A stretch of 64,000 nt of DNA from Aureobasidium sp. EXF-3400 (taxonomy: Eukaryota; Ascomycota; Dothideomycetes; Dothideales; Saccotheciaceae). The DNA lies in NCBI GenBank assembly GCA_024195585.1, contig SWBL01000133.1:1-64000 (forward strand). The letters are read 5' to 3'. A program made the translations under genes and the position numbers. A model generated the notes under the pieces. The model was not told the origin of the DNA, ran no database searches, and saw only the letters and a list, made by a program, of their open reading frames with translations. Position 1 is the stretch's first letter. Every line of letters starts with the position of its first letter. Below are positions 44,464 to 55,957 of this stretch, one piece after another.

Positions 44464-45879
44464 TCATCTTCTGCGAGCCATCATTCTGACCTTGGGGAAA
44501 TCGAGAGGAATCTTCAGCTTGGCGACTCTGCGTTGCGCGGCGACGGCCTTGTTGGGGATCTTGAAGTCTGCTTGCTCCCTCTCGGTGGGGTTGTTGACCT
44601 TGCAGCCGAGCTCCATGAAGTATTGTGACATTCTGCAGACTGAGTTAGCATGTTGATATGTGATTGTATAAATTAGTGACGTACTGCTTGTTCTCCAGAC
44701 GCAAATCTTCACGCAGATCATGTGTGTCGAGCTTGTAACCATCAATGAACAGTGCAATGGCGGCCATGTGTGTGGTGAGGTTGTCCATGTGCCATTTGTT
44801 GAGTTCGTTGTTGTCTGAGAATCTCCTCCTGACACTCTCGATCAGAGTCTCTGGCCAGTCCTGCAGCTTGCTTCGTAGTTGATCCTTCTGTGGCACCTTT
44901 TTGCCCGCCTTTCCTGCTGGTTTGAGGGCAAGGTTGAATTCGATCAGAAGCATGAGGTATTTGAGAGCCTTGAGTCTCTGGACGTCATCACGAACGGCAA
45001 TGGCGGAGACACGATGGGCGACGTAACGTGAAGACAACTTGAGGTCCTCGCCATTGCTGTCCTGCCATTCCTTGACGGTCAGGTTGCGCATGTCTGCTGC
45101 AGGAATGAGCATGCTGATAGGGTAGACGTTCTCGACCTCGGTAGCATTGAGGTTGGGCTTGGGGATGGGCTTGTTAGCCAGAATCTCCTCTTGCTGGGCC
45201 TGTTTGGCGGGCATGGCATCCGAAGCTTCCTTGACGCTGTCCATGACGGCGGCCTCGACGTTATCGAGCTTGCCGCCAACGCGGTTCCTGTCGGCATTGG
45301 ATGTGATGGCGTTTTCGACCTTGGAGGCAAGAGCCTTCTTGGCCTTCTTTGTACCGAAAGCCTGGCCTAGATCCTCACGCTGTTGGGCGAAGGTGCGGAC
45401 GGCATTCTGAGCGGCGACTTCTTGTGCTTCTGCGCGCAGGGTTGTACGGAGAGTGAGGGCGTGTGCAGGGAGGACTTGGAGAGAAGAGGATTGAGGGTCG
45501 TAGACGGCGACGTAGTGGGTCAGGTCCTGGTTGGATTGCTGTTGGGCAGTGAAGTCCAGACGGGCATGTGATGTCGAGTGCAGCAGCAGCGAATGTGTCG
45601 AGGGAGCGGGCGAGGCGGCCTCTTTCTTGGGGTTGGTGACCTTGACAAAGGGCTTGAAGGGAGTGTTGGGCACATTGAGCCCGGGTGCGGCAGCTGTATA
45701 CAGACGTTAGTAAGTCGACAGGTGCGATTGCCTATGTGGATGCGCATACCGATGACGGGGAACAGCTCGTCGCGCGGTGCAGGGAAGCGCACGTTGATGG
45801 CGGCGCTGGAGGCCTTTTTGTTGGGAGCGTCGGCTCCTTCCTGGGCTCGCTTCCTCTTCTTGTCGTCGTGGGCGGCCAT
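44464..45879 (-). CDS. RPA49: RNA polymerase I subunit A49
   Basis: Orthologue of Rpa49/PAF53, the Pol I subunit that heterodimerises with A34.5 and stimulates rRNA initiation, elongation and transcript cleavage in the nucleolus. Exons are 45879-45750, 45693-44685 and 44632-44464. The introns are 56 nt (GTATGC, CTAAC, ACAG) and 52 nt (GTACGT, CTAAC, CAG). The product is 435 aa, close to the yeast length. An N-terminal basic segment (DKKRKRAQEG) is followed by the dimerisation domain, a Lys/Ala-rich linker, and the tandem winged-helix region (ALFIDGYKLDTHDLREDL, then MSQYFMELGCKV), ending in KLKIPLDFPKVR. It is divergent from the lipid-droplet protein gene, sharing a 432-bp promoter. Confidence 0.92.
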
Positions 45880-46311
45880 TGTGAAGAATATGCAGATGCG
45901 GATGCTGGATGCGCCTTCCTTCGCGATTGTCGGTCCAAACTTTTTACAAAAGCGAGTCGGCCTTCTCCAGCTTTTCGGCCGGTCCAGAGTCATGCGGCGT
46001 GGCCCGTGCCGGCCGCAGAGCTGTCACTGCTGTGACGTTGTCGTGCGTTTTGGTGCTTCGCGACTGCCACAAACACGACGAAACCCTGCTTTGCCTGCCG
46101 TCTTGCACTGCACATGCCGTCTGGCCCGTCCAGACTCGCCTAACACCCTGTTGCCCTACGCATATTAGTAGTCTGTGAAATCTCAGTTAAGTTGTCGTTG
46201 CTCTTTCCTAGAACTACATTGTATACACCTACTTGCTCCGGATCTGAGACACTCTCCCGTCGGCTACCTTCCCTAGTGTCAACCTACGTCTTGACCTCTA
46301 GCTCGCCCGCC
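45880..46311. promoter_or_regulatory. Bidirectional promoter, RPA49 and LDO-like gene
   Basis: A 432-bp spacer between divergent starts. It includes a small palindrome, GTCAC-TGCT-GTGAC (46023-46036), overlapping a TGACG half-site. No TATA box is evident, as expected for housekeeping genes. Confidence 0.4.
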
Positions 46312-47155
46312 ATGTCTGGCATCATCAGCACCATCGAAGGCCTGGCAAATACTGTCACCACCAAAGCCATGTCGATTGTCGATTCCGTCTTTCCGCCAGA
46401 GCGCCGTCAGGAGCTCCTGACCAAGCTCCAGCAGTTTGCTGTCAAGAACCCTAAGCTTTCGGTATGTCCTTGAGCTCTTCTTGAACCCTTCCACAACCAA
46501 CTAACGAGCACCGCAGGCCTTCCTCCTCACCAACATTGCCCTTACGGGTCCGCCCATGTTCCTGTTCATCCTCTTCACCCTGACCGTCTTCATCTTCTCC
46601 CTCGTCGTCGCCTTGCTCGTTGCTCTGCTTGTCGCCATTGGTTTCACACTCTTCATGGTCGTTATCGCTCTGGTTATACTGTTCCCGACCGTCTTCTTCA
46701 CCAGTCTTGCCGCATGCTTCTTCTTCCTATGGGGTCTGGGCGGATACTACCTCCTCAAGTGGTTCAACAAGGGTGAGACTCCTGCAGCAGACGGTGAAGC
46801 TATCGGCGACAAGATCAATGCTCTTACTGGTGGAAGACTCGACTTCATCATGGGTGGTGCGCGCAAGGAGTACCCGGACCACTCTGGTCAGAATGGCAGC
46901 AAGGACGAGGCAAGCCCTAAACCGAATGGCAAGCCCAGAAAGCTTCAGGACAACCCAGCCAAGTCGAGCGGAGTCGACCTGGGCAAACAAGCAGACTCAA
47001 TCAAGAAGAATGCTAATGTGGGTAACGCCACCAACCAGGCAACCAAGCAAACTAACCTGGATGGAGTGACCAAGCAGGCTGGCGTGGACGGAGCGACCAA
47101 AAAGGCAGATGGAGTGACAGGTACGGCCAAGGGGCTGGCTGGAGGACTTGTGTAG
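46312..47155 (+). CDS. Promethin/LDO-like lipid-droplet membrane protein
   Basis: Likely member of the promethin (LDAF1)/Ldo16 family, which acts with seipin at ER-lipid droplet contacts. Exons 46312-46461 and 46517-47155 with a 55-nt intron (GTATGT, CTAAC, CGCAG) give 262 aa. A short amphipathic N-terminus is followed by a dense hydrophobic block of four predicted helices in tandem hairpins (LTGPPMFLFILFTLTVFIF; LFMVVIALVILFPTVFF; FFLWGLGGYYLLKWF). The soluble tail is hydrophilic with degenerate NATNQATKQTN/DGVTKQAGVDGATKK repeats. The assignment rests on the hydrophobic hairpin architecture and the sequence feel of the family. An unrelated ER-shaping protein is the main alternative. Confidence 0.65.
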
Positions 47156-47739
47156 ACTGCGCTGACGCAACGGTCTCTACCTGAACTTATGTGGTCTGCG
47201 CTGAGTGAACGGCCGCTGATTGATTGATTGATTCTTGATTTGTGGATGGCATAGCGATGGGTTTTGTTATAGCATTTGTACCTTAGTCCAGCATAGCTAG
47301 TTTTGGGCCGAACAGGAAACGACTTGTATCATGATTCTGAGCATATAGCATTATTGATGACTCATATTTTTGTATTCATTCCAGCATGTGACAATACACT
47401 GATGATAAAAGTGAATAGGTTGATGACAATGACGAATTCTGGTATTATATTGAGCACAGACCATGTTGGGTTGAATGCCCGCGGCGGCGGACGAACATTG
47501 GAAGCTTGAGAGTTTGACGAACGACGAGAAGGAGCGACCCAAGCGCTTTCCGTACTTATTCATCGACAGGAACCCACGCGTCATTGCTGTGATATCCTTG
47601 GACTGGCCGACTATCACAGGCAGAGCGACGCGCAAACTCACAAGACTGGAACGGTGCGACCAGGCACCCACAGCAAACTCTCGACCCATGAGCAGCACAA
47701 CCTAGACACGCTCTCCAACACATGCCTCGGACATAAACC
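47156..47739. other. Intergenic upstream of THO2
   Basis: About 580 bp including a short (tgat)n run near 47217-47233. No gene is recognised. Confidence 0.5.
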
Positions 47740-50700
47740 ATGGCGCCCGCCCAGCAAAAGAGAAAGCGCCCGCAGGACGACCATCAGACTCGCGCCTCCC
47801 CTCACCGCCCTGAGAACCTCAATCTGGCTCAGCAGAACCAGCGCAACAACCGCCGCAATGGAAATGGAAACCAGAACCGCTCCAACAACTCGACTCCCAC
47901 TCACAACCGACATGGCAACTTCTCCCAGCCTGCATCTGCTAGGAACTCGCCCGCTCAACCTCCGCAAACCCCTCAGCAGAATGCGCAATCACAACCGCCT
48001 CCGCAGCAGTCGCAACCAGAGCCATCACGCCCTGCCCTGAACTCAACACCCTCAGCCACCCCCGCTCCTCCTCTCGTCCTCCCTCAGTATCCACCGACGC
48101 CAAAGGAACCTCCTGCTCCGTATGCTTACGACTACTTGACAGACGAGGCTGTGAGTGCCTGGCAGGCAAAGGGAAAGCAGTCGGTTCTGGATGCTTTGGA
48201 GCAAGCAGAGGACAAGGATATGGTGTCGAGCACAGTCATTCAAGAGCTGCTGAGGACAACACTGGATGGTCGCTTGTCTGCTGGAGAATGCGCCGAAGTG
48301 CTGAAACAAGTTGCTCCCACCGACGACCTGCAGTCTGTCTTTGCCGACACGCTGGCCCTGCTCGACGACGCAGACTGGAAGAACCCTGTCCTCAAGACAC
48401 TCATCCACGATGCCGGTCTCTCCCCTCATCTCCTTCGTAACGAGCTCGACATCGAACCGCTGTCTGCCCTTGGTCTTGTGCGCAATACCTTTTCTACCAT
48501 TCGCAACCGCAAGACGACCAACCTCATCTACCGTCAGGCCAACTTCAACCTGCTGCGTGAAGAGTCTGAGGGTTACTCCAAACTCATCACCGAATACTTC
48601 AATGCTGCCAATGCTGGTTCAACGTCAGATTTCATCGCCGAGGATACCTTCCAACGCATCAAGGCTCTTGTCGGCTCTTTCGATCTGGACGTTGGCCGTG
48701 TTCTGGACATCACCCTCGACGTCATGGCAAACCTCCTCATCAAAAACTTCCGTTTCTTTATAAAGTACTTACGCTCAAGCTCCTGGTGGCCCGAACAGCA
48801 TATCCCTGAGGGCTTCCAAACTCAAGGCCAAGGTTTTACTTCACTACCAGCCTGGGCTCTTCCTCATTCAGCATCATGGAGTCAGACTTCGGAACAGCGT
48901 GCTCAACTTGCTGCTCTCAAGGAAGCTCGCGATGTCGACTTCTGGCAGCAAGTGCGCAAGGTGGGTATGGATGCTTTCTACGACATTGGCGCTCTCCGCA
49001 TCACAAATCTGGACGCACCAGCAGTCGCCGACCTTCTCAACACAGAGATCAAGCCCGAACTGGATGCCAGAGGTCGTGAGATGAACATGATCCGTCGTCT
49101 TCGTACCAACAACGCTCGCAAATGGATGCGCCAAACTGGTTGCGTCGTGCCTCCTGGCAATTCGGACGCCGCTCAGCTACTTGGTTTCAAACTTGCCTTC
49201 TACTCTTCTGCTGCCCGCGACAAGCATGACGTTCTTCCTGATAATCTCATCTATCTTGCCGCCTTCCTCATCAAAATTGGTTTCATCTCCTTGAGAGACC
49301 TGTATCCTCATCTGTATCCACCGGACGAGAAGATGGGCGAGACCAAGGAGAGACTCGAAAAAGAGAAGCTCGAAAGAGAAAAGGCTGCAAAGCCTGGTGG
49401 TGGTGCTCTCAATGCTCTTGCCATGGCAGGTGCCCTTGCAGATGACACTGTCCCTGCTCCGCATGCTGCTGTGCGCGGTCTAAGAGACAACGCTTCTGGA
49501 CGAGCTACCCCTAAGGCTGAAGCTGAGACTGCTGAAGCCGGTTCAGAAGATGGTGAAAAGGAAGCTTTGCCCGAACCTGCCAACCAAAAGGTCGCTCTAG
49601 TCAAGAGCTTGCTGGCCATTGGCTGTTTTCCAGAAGCTTTGTACATCCTGGGCAGGTTCCCTTGGTTGACTGACCTCGTCCATGAATTACCCGACTACAT
49701 CCATCGCATCCTTCATCACATGCTCACCAAGGTCTACGAACCCGCTCGACCTCTCGCCAACAGGCCTGGAATGAATGCTGCTAGACCTCACATCGGCGAC
49801 CCGACCGGCCTGCCCAAGGGCCAGCTCAACCTTACTCCTGCACCACCAACCAAGACTTTGAGATGGGCTAATCTCGATCGTCCTGATTATGGCGATGCTG
49901 TCGAGTACAAGTTCTATTGGGACGATTGGACTGACAATATTCCCATTTGCCAATCAGTAGATGACGTCTTCCAACTCTGTAGCACCTTCTTGAACTTGAC
50001 TGGTGTCAAGATTGGTAGAGACTCTGCCCTTCTGATGAAGCTCGCTCGTATTGGTAAAAAGAGTTTGATCGATGATCCCTCCGAGGCCAACTATGCTCGA
50101 TGGATTGATCTCTGCAAGCGTCTTCTTGTTCCTGCTCTCAGTCTGACTAAGCACAATACCGGCGACGTCAACGAGATGTTTGAGCTTCTCAAGTTGTTCC
50201 CCACCAGCACTCGCTACTCAATCTATGCCGAATGGCACTACGGTACCACCTCTCGCTTGCCCGACATCAAATCAGCCTTTGACCTTACTAAGGCCGAGAC
50301 AAAGGATGTTCTCAAGCGTATCAGCAAGACCAACGTGCGAGCCATGGGCAAGGCACTGTCCAAGGTTGCCTTTTCGTCTCCTGGTATTGTCATGCAAGTC
50401 GCCATCCATCAGATGGAGTCCTACGACAATCTTATCGATGTTGTCGTGGAATGTGTTCGTTACTTCAGCATGCTCGGGTACGATGTACTGACTTGGTGTC
50501 TCATGAATGCGCTTGGAGGTGGCGGCAGAAACCGCGTGCAAGCCGATGGTATGCTGACTAGTCCTTGGTTGCGTGCACTCTCTACCTTTGCCGGCTCCAT
50601 TTTCAAGCGCTACTCTGCTATGGACCCTTCCCCCATTCTTCAGTATGTCACTAACGAACTCCGCGCCGGCAATTCGACCGATCTCGAGGTTCTTGAACAA

Positions 50701-53700
50701 ATCATCACTGAGATGGTTGGTATCAAATCTGACATGACCTTCAACGAGTCTCAAGTTCTTGCCATGGCGGGTGGTACTGTTCTCAAGGCTCAGACGCTTA
50801 TTTCCCTGCTTGACGAAAGACACAAGATGGAAAAGCCATCTCGTCGTCTGATCAAGGCACTGATTGAGCCTGGACTGGCTGGCCAACTTTTGATATCTGT
50901 CGCACAAGAGAGTCAGATGTATGCCCACCATGAATCTACTCAAGATGCGCCTTTGAAAGTTCTCGGAAACAACATGGACAAGCTCTACCAGGTTTTCAAC
51001 CAATATCTCGAGACTCTCCGAAGCACACTTCCACCAGACGAATTTGATTCCGTGGTTCCAGACACAGTCAGCTTGATGGGTGACTTTGGGCTTGAGCCGT
51101 CGATTGCATTTATGATTGGCCGCGCAAGTATCGCTCACGCCATTGCCGAGAGTGATGCTGCCAAAAAGGCCGAAAAACAAGCCAGAAGACCAAGCCAGTC
51201 AGCTGCTGCCAATGGCGATGTCAGCATGGCGGACGCTGACGAGAAGGATGTTAAGAACGAAGAAGCCATCTCACCACCTACAGATGAGAAGCCCGTGCTT
51301 TCGCTTACTGAAACAGACGCAGAGATGAAGAGCGTTGCCCACGCCAATGGTGTTGATACTGCAACTCCAACTCCCTCGCCTGACACACACTGGCATCCTG
51401 TCTTGACTCCGCTCATCGAAAAGACACGTGAGCTTCTTGGCGACAAGCTTGAGCAGAATATCAGCATACCTTTCTACGTCACTTTCTGGACCCTCGGACT
51501 CGAAGATATTCTTGTCAACACCAACAGTTACGATCAGGAACTCGCCACCCAATCTCATCTCATCAATCAAATCAACAATGACCGTGCCGATGTTACTGGC
51601 AAGGGCATGCAAGACAAAGAGAAGAGAAAGAAGACCATCACCGAACTAAGAGAGAAGCTTACTCAAGAGATGAAGAGTCAAATCGGTGCTTACACTCAAG
51701 TCCGCAACAGACTCAACAAGGAGAAGGATCACTGGTTCACCGACTTCCATAACAAGGTTGAGCTTTTGCACACCAGTCTTCTCCAGAACTGCTTCCTCCC
51801 GAGAATGATGAACTCTCCTTTGGACGCTCACTACACCTATATGATGTTGAAGTTCCTCCACAACAACGGCGCTCCTGGATTCCGTACTATGCATCTGCTG
51901 GATCGTCTTTTGCGCAAGAATCAATTGTCATCACTCATGTTTCAATGCACGCCTAGAGAATCTGAGAACTTCGGCCGCTTCTTGAACGAAGTCTTGAAGG
52001 AGCTTTCATCTTGGCATGCCGACAAAGCTGCATACGAGAAAAATGCGTTCGGAGCAAAGAAGCAGTTGACTGGTTTTGCAAGAAAGCTCAACCCAGACAA
52101 CACACCGCAAACATTCCTCAACTATGAAGAGTATCGTGTACTGCTGTACAAGTGGCACTCGAACTTGAATGCTGCTTTCCAAATGTGTTTTGAATCTGGA
52201 GAGTACATGCACATCCGTAACGCCATCATTGTATTCAAGGCTATTGCTCAACAATTCCCTGTTGCAGAGCCTATGGGCAAGATGATCCTTGACACCGTCA
52301 CTGCTCTTAGCAAAGCCGATGGTAGAGCTGATCTCAAGCTCGCTGCTGCAAGTACATTGGGTGATATCCGCAAGAGGCAGTCTTCTTGGGTTTCGAAGGA
52401 GCACTTTACAGGAGTGAGTATTGCACAACCACCATCAATAAACAAATCTGACACTATCAAGAAACCCGATCCCAACGCCAAGCCTGTTCCATCCCGAGCC
52501 GAAACTCCTGCTTCTCGTACTTCTACTCCTCTCAATCCTACTGCTCAAGCTTTCAAGGCTCCACCTGCCCCAGTCCAGAATGCCGAATCTGAACATGGAG
52601 AGATTGACGACGACAAGCAAGTCCCAGGCAATGCGGAAGCCGCCGACGACAAGCCTGAGGCGCTGCCAGAGAGGAAGGCTGCCCCCAAAGCGTTACCAAG
52701 AGCCAACGAAGGCCAAGCGAGAGCTCAAACTCCTTCGCAACGGAATGACTCGAGGCCATCATCAACACAGCCCACAAGAACGCCACACTCCCTGCCTAGC
52801 AAGCCAGAACTCCCGCCCAATGCAAGACAACCATCTGGACGAGGCCCTGCACAACTACCTCCTCGCCATGACTCTCGCGAACGTGGTCATCCTCCAGAAT
52901 ATGGACGACTGGATAGACCTAGCGAAGCCATGCGCTCGAGTGCGTCGGGCATGCCGAGAGAAGCATCTCCTCCTTTAGGAGCACGCGGAGGTAGAAGTCG
53001 TCAGAGATCGCCAGAATATCCTCGTGATGACAGACGCGACCACTATGGCAGACCTCAACCATCAGCCATGCCAGAGCCGCGAATGCCTGAGCGCGATCAA
53101 TACGGCCCTGCAAGACCCCATCCTGGAAGAACTCTCCTTCAGGAGAACAGAGGATACCCTGGTGGCCCCAGTCCAATGGCCCCTCCTTCTGATCGTCCAA
53201 GCTACGACAGAACCGATCGTGCTGAGCGTTCTGATCGTCCCGAACGTGCCGATCGAGAACGTCTCGATCGTCAATCCATGAGTCGAGCATCTTCTCATTC
53301 TGCTCAACCGCCGCAGCCTGCAGTTGTTGTCAACCCTGAACGTCTTGCTCTGATCTCTGGGGAAGTGGCTCCCAATGATCGCAGATCCAGAGATTCATCC
53401 CGTGACGACAGAAGATCGAGAGACTCAAGACCACAATCTCCCAAGAGACCCGTCGACCTGCCACCACCAGCACCAGTGCGCGAGAAGGAGGCGCCACGCA
53501 GACAGCCGCTTGATCCCAATCCCTTCGCTGCACGAGAGGCCGCTCGTGCCCAACCCGAGAAACTGGAGAGACGAGAGGAGCCGCCGCCAACCGGACCTGC
53601 AGCAGGCAGAAGTGGAAGAGGTGGCCGCAACGATGTACCATCCAAGCCCAATGCCCGCGATCTGTTTGAGCCTCCAAGCGGTTCTAGAAGAGCCGTTGAT

Positions 53701-55008
53701 ACACAAATGCAAGATCCGAACTATGGACGCTTGAGCTCGGCACCTGAACCACCTTCTGGACCTCCACTCGGTCCCAAGGGTTATGGTAACAACAACCCTC
53801 GGAACTTCTCTGGGCAAAGTATGCCTAATGGTCGCCCTGGAGACGCAAGAGATGTACCACACAATGCGCCACAGGAACCCAGCAGCAACCGCAACAGACG
53901 CCCTCACCATGACCGTCAAGGCTCGCAACAGTCACAATTTGCAGTTCCACCTCCACCCTCAGGACCTCCGCCAGGAGCTCCTCCACAGTCTGTGCAGCCA
54001 GAAGTTGTCGGCATTCACCCCAGTCGTCTTCAAATTCTCGATATTCCACCGCAAGCTGCATCTACGCCTACGGGACCTCGTATGGGCATGGCTAACCCAT
54101 CCACTCCAAACACACCTTCTGGACCTTCGTCAGCAACCTCCCGAGCTCCCGCTGGACCTGCGGGTGATCGCCGCAACAATGTCAATGGCCAAGACCGCAG
54201 GTTCGCTGGGCTGAACGATACGTTGCAGAGCGCAAACGCGAACGGCGCGTCCATAAGAGGACGAGCCGGTGGAAGACAAGGACAAGGCCCCAACTCAATG
54301 ATGTCCACGTCTGCATTACCCAGTCCCGCTGCTACTCAATCTCCTGCCATGCCATCGCCAGCCATGAGAAACGATTTCTCCACTCCGACATCTTCGTCTA
54401 GAGATCAAGGTGGCAACAGACGCCATGATGATCGCGAACAAAGAGATTCGAGGCGTCATGGCCGTGACGGAGGTGAATCCCGTCACTCTAACCACGGTAA
54501 CCACGGACACGGTGCAGCTAATCTTCCTCCTCCACCCCCACCACCCCCTGCAGACGACTACCGCGGCCATCAATCCTCTGGTCGCGCACCTCGATCTTCG
54601 CGTGGCGGCAACGAGAGAGATGCTTATGGCGGAGGCAGAGGTACCGCACCACCCACACCGACATTATCTTCCGTCGCACAACCACCTCAAGGCTTCGCAG
54701 GACCTCCTCCCCCACAAGGCGATCCCTCGGGCTATGGCGGTAGCAGCGGCAGAAACCGCGGCTTCGAAGGCGAAGACAGGGGTAGTAATGACTACCACCG
54801 TCGGGAAAGCCGTGGCGATCATGGAGCAAGTGGAAGAAGAGACGATGGCAATGGAAGTGGACACAGAAGAGGAGGCGGTGGAAATGATGATGGAAGACGT
54901 GGACAGCAGCAAGGAGGAGAAGCACAAGCCCAGAACCAAGGACGTTCGGAAAGGAAGAGAAGGGGCGAGGGTGAGCCTGGTGGACATGAGGGCAAGAGGA
55001 GAAGATAG
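47740..55008 (+). CDS. THO2: THO complex subunit 2
   Basis: Largest scaffold of the THO/TREX complex, which couples transcription to mRNP assembly and nuclear export and prevents R-loops. It is 2,422 aa, of the size usual in filamentous ascomycetes and longer than yeast Tho2. The start context ACCATGG is ideal. Layout: Q/N/P-rich N-terminus (1-130); helical THOC2 N-terminal region from YDYLTDEAVSAWQAKGK; central domain with KFYWDDWTDNIPICQSVDDVF; Tho2 domain with HWHPVLTPLIEKTRELLGDK and YTYMMLKFLHNNGAPGFRT. It ends in about 850 residues of disordered Arg/Pro/Gly/Asp-rich sequence (RSDRPERADRERLDR; RGG-like SRGGNERD; poly-Pro), probably RNA binding. No intron is required, but 52414-52461 has the form of a 48-nt in-frame intron. 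Confidence 0.92.
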   Translation: MAPAQQKRKRPQDDHQTRASPHRPENLNLAQQNQRNNRRNGNGNQNRSNNSTPTHNRHGNFSQPASARNSPAQPPQTPQQNAQSQPPPQQSQPEPSRPALNSTPSATPAPPLVLPQYPPTPKEPPAPYAYDYLTDEAVSAWQAKGKQSVLDALEQAEDKDMVSSTVIQELLRTTLDGRLSAGECAEVLKQVAPTDDLQSVFADTLALLDDADWKNPVLKTLIHDAGLSPHLLRNELDIEPLSALGLVRNTFSTIRNRKTTNLIYRQANFNLLREESEGYSKLITEYFNAANAGSTSDFIAEDTFQRIKALVGSFDLDVGRVLDITLDVMANLLIKNFRFFIKYLRSSSWWPEQHIPEGFQTQGQGFTSLPAWALPHSASWSQTSEQRAQLAALKEARDVDFWQQVRKVGMDAFYDIGALRITNLDAPAVADLLNTEIKPELDARGREMNMIRRLRTNNARKWMRQTGCVVPPGNSDAAQLLGFKLAFYSSAARDKHDVLPDNLIYLAAFLIKIGFISLRDLYPHLYPPDEKMGETKERLEKEKLEREKAAKPGGGALNALAMAGALADDTVPAPHAAVRGLRDNASGRATPKAEAETAEAGSEDGEKEALPEPANQKVALVKSLLAIGCFPEALYILGRFPWLTDLVHELPDYIHRILHHMLTKVYEPARPLANRPGMNAARPHIGDPTGLPKGQLNLTPAPPTKTLRWANLDRPDYGDAVEYKFYWDDWTDNIPICQSVDDVFQLCSTFLNLTGVKIGRDSALLMKLARIGKKSLIDDPSEANYARWIDLCKRLLVPALSLTKHNTGDVNEMFELLKLFPTSTRYSIYAEWHYGTTSRLPDIKSAFDLTKAETKDVLKRISKTNVRAMGKALSKVAFSSPGIVMQVAIHQMESYDNLIDVVVECVRYFSMLGYDVLTWCLMNALGGGGRNRVQADGMLTSPWLRALSTFAGSIFKRYSAMDPSPILQYVTNELRAGNSTDLEVLEQIITEMVGIKSDMTFNESQVLAMAGGTVLKAQTLISLLDERHKMEKPSRRLIKALIEPGLAGQLLISVAQESQMYAHHESTQDAPLKVLGNNMDKLYQVFNQYLETLRSTLPPDEFDSVVPDTVSLMGDFGLEPSIAFMIGRASIAHAIAESDAAKKAEKQARRPSQSAAANGDVSMADADEKDVKNEEAISPPTDEKPVLSLTETDAEMKSVAHANGVDTATPTPSPDTHWHPVLTPLIEKTRELLGDKLEQNISIPFYVTFWTLGLEDILVNTNSYDQELATQSHLINQINNDRADVTGKGMQDKEKRKKTITELREKLTQEMKSQIGAYTQVRNRLNKEKDHWFTDFHNKVELLHTSLLQNCFLPRMMNSPLDAHYTYMMLKFLHNNGAPGFRTMHLLDRLLRKNQLSSLMFQCTPRESENFGRFLNEVLKELSSWHADKAAYEKNAFGAKKQLTGFARKLNPDNTPQTFLNYEEYRVLLYKWHSNLNAAFQMCFESGEYMHIRNAIIVFKAIAQQFPVAEPMGKMILDTVTALSKADGRADLKLAAASTLGDIRKRQSSWVSKEHFTGVSIAQPPSINKSDTIKKPDPNAKPVPSRAETPASRTSTPLNPTAQAFKAPPAPVQNAESEHGEIDDDKQVPGNAEAADDKPEALPERKAAPKALPRANEGQARAQTPSQRNDSRPSSTQPTRTPHSLPSKPELPPNARQPSGRGPAQLPPRHDSRERGHPPEYGRLDRPSEAMRSSASGMPREASPPLGARGGRSRQRSPEYPRDDRRDHYGRPQPSAMPEPRMPERDQYGPARPHPGRTLLQENRGYPGGPSPMAPPSDRPSYDRTDRAERSDRPERADRERLDRQSMSRASSHSAQPPQPAVVVNPERLALISGEVAPNDRRSRDSSRDDRRSRDSRPQSPKRPVDLPPPAPVREKEAPRRQPLDPNPFAAREAARAQPEKLERREEPPPTGPAAGRSGRGGRNDVPSKPNARDLFEPPSGSRRAVDTQMQDPNYGRLSSAPEPPSGPPLGPKGYGNNNPRNFSGQSMPNGRPGDARDVPHNAPQEPSSNRNRRPHHDRQGSQQSQFAVPPPPSGPPPGAPPQSVQPEVVGIHPSRLQILDIPPQAASTPTGPRMGMANPSTPNTPSGPSSATSRAPAGPAGDRRNNVNGQDRRFAGLNDTLQSANANGASIRGRAGGRQGQGPNSMMSTSALPSPAATQSPAMPSPAMRNDFSTPTSSSRDQGGNRRHDDREQRDSRRHGRDGGESRHSNHGNHGHGAANLPPPPPPPPADDYRGHQSSGRAPRSSRGGNERDAYGGGRGTAPPTPTLSSVAQPPQGFAGPPPPQGDPSGYGGSSGRNRGFEGEDRGSNDYHRRESRGDHGASGRRDDGNGSGHRRGGGGNDDGRRGQQQGGEAQAQNQGRSERKRRGEGEPGGHEGKRRR
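52414..52461 (+). other. Possible in-frame intron (exitron-like) in THO2
   Basis: This 48-nt stretch begins GTGAGT, contains TCTGAC 14 bases before its end, and ends CAAG. It starts and ends on codon boundaries without a stop. Removing it would join KEHFTG to KPDPNAKPV at the start of the disordered tail. It could be a constitutive intron, alternatively spliced, or coincidence. Confidence 0.35.
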
Positions 55009-55957
55009 TCAGATTCTTTCTGCTTTTGCTTCCGTATCCTTGTTTTTCACTTTTGAGCTGCTGCGTTTCCGAGGTTATAACAAAGAAGAAAAAGTATCAA
55101 GCATTGCAATGCAATGCAATGCAATGCACATTATTTGTTTTGTCACACACACGTACAGCTTCTCCCAGTCTTGTGCCAGCACCAACAAGGAAAAAAAAGC
55201 TGAAATCCATAACAATCGCCTTTTTTCGCAATATGTAAACCGCCTTGTTTCCATGCATACAAATCTGGTAATTGCCCTTTTTAGTATATCAATCTGGGGG
55301 GGTCATTATTGCCATTTTTTAGGGGGTTTCTTTTTGTCATTGTGTTTTTTCGATAGAGAGAGAAGAGGGGAGGGGAGGAGGTTTTCCTTTTACTGCCAGA
55401 GTGGGGAGGGGAGGGTTTTTTGGTCGTTTCGGTGCTGTTTTTTCTTTTTCTTTGGCATCTGAGGTGGCCGCCAGGTAAAAGGACTGGTTTAAACAGATGT
55501 TTTTATGCAAGATACCAAAAAAAAGGAGAGTGAGTTTAATTCCTTTTTCTCATTTTTTTTGGAATATCATACTAAAGACTACAGACTACAGACTAATAAC
55601 TAATGACTATGATTACATATGATTGTGTTAGGTTTGGTCATATGTTTTGGAGATAACAGTACAGAACAGGGAAGGAGTGACTCGAAGGTTAGTATGATGG
55701 GGGTGCATGGTAAACAAACAAACGAAAACAAAAAGATGAACAAAGTAGGAAAGAAACCAACAACAGAAAGGGCAAAAATGTACAAGCATTCTTTTTTTTT
55801 CTGTTTTTTTTTTTTTCTTCTTCTGCTTGGAACAGATGATACAGTACGTCGATTGTGGATTTCTTTTTTTGGGATAAGTCTGAGGGATTGTGGAGATGCG
55901 TTTGGGGGAGCGAGCATAGAGCGCGAGAGAGATGAGAATTGACTGTGATTTGACATT
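55009..55957. other. Convergent intergenic region rich in homopolymers
   Basis: About 950 bp between the convergent THO2 and Ser/Thr-rich protein genes. It contains several T- and A-runs, including two T-runs at about 55790-55815 and G-rich purine runs around 55365-55415. It probably holds both 3' UTRs and transcription termination signals. No gene is recognised. Confidence 0.55.
55106..55125. repeat. Microsatellite (GCAAT)4
   Basis: Four perfect copies of gcaat just downstream of THO2, in probable 3' UTR. Confidence 0.8.
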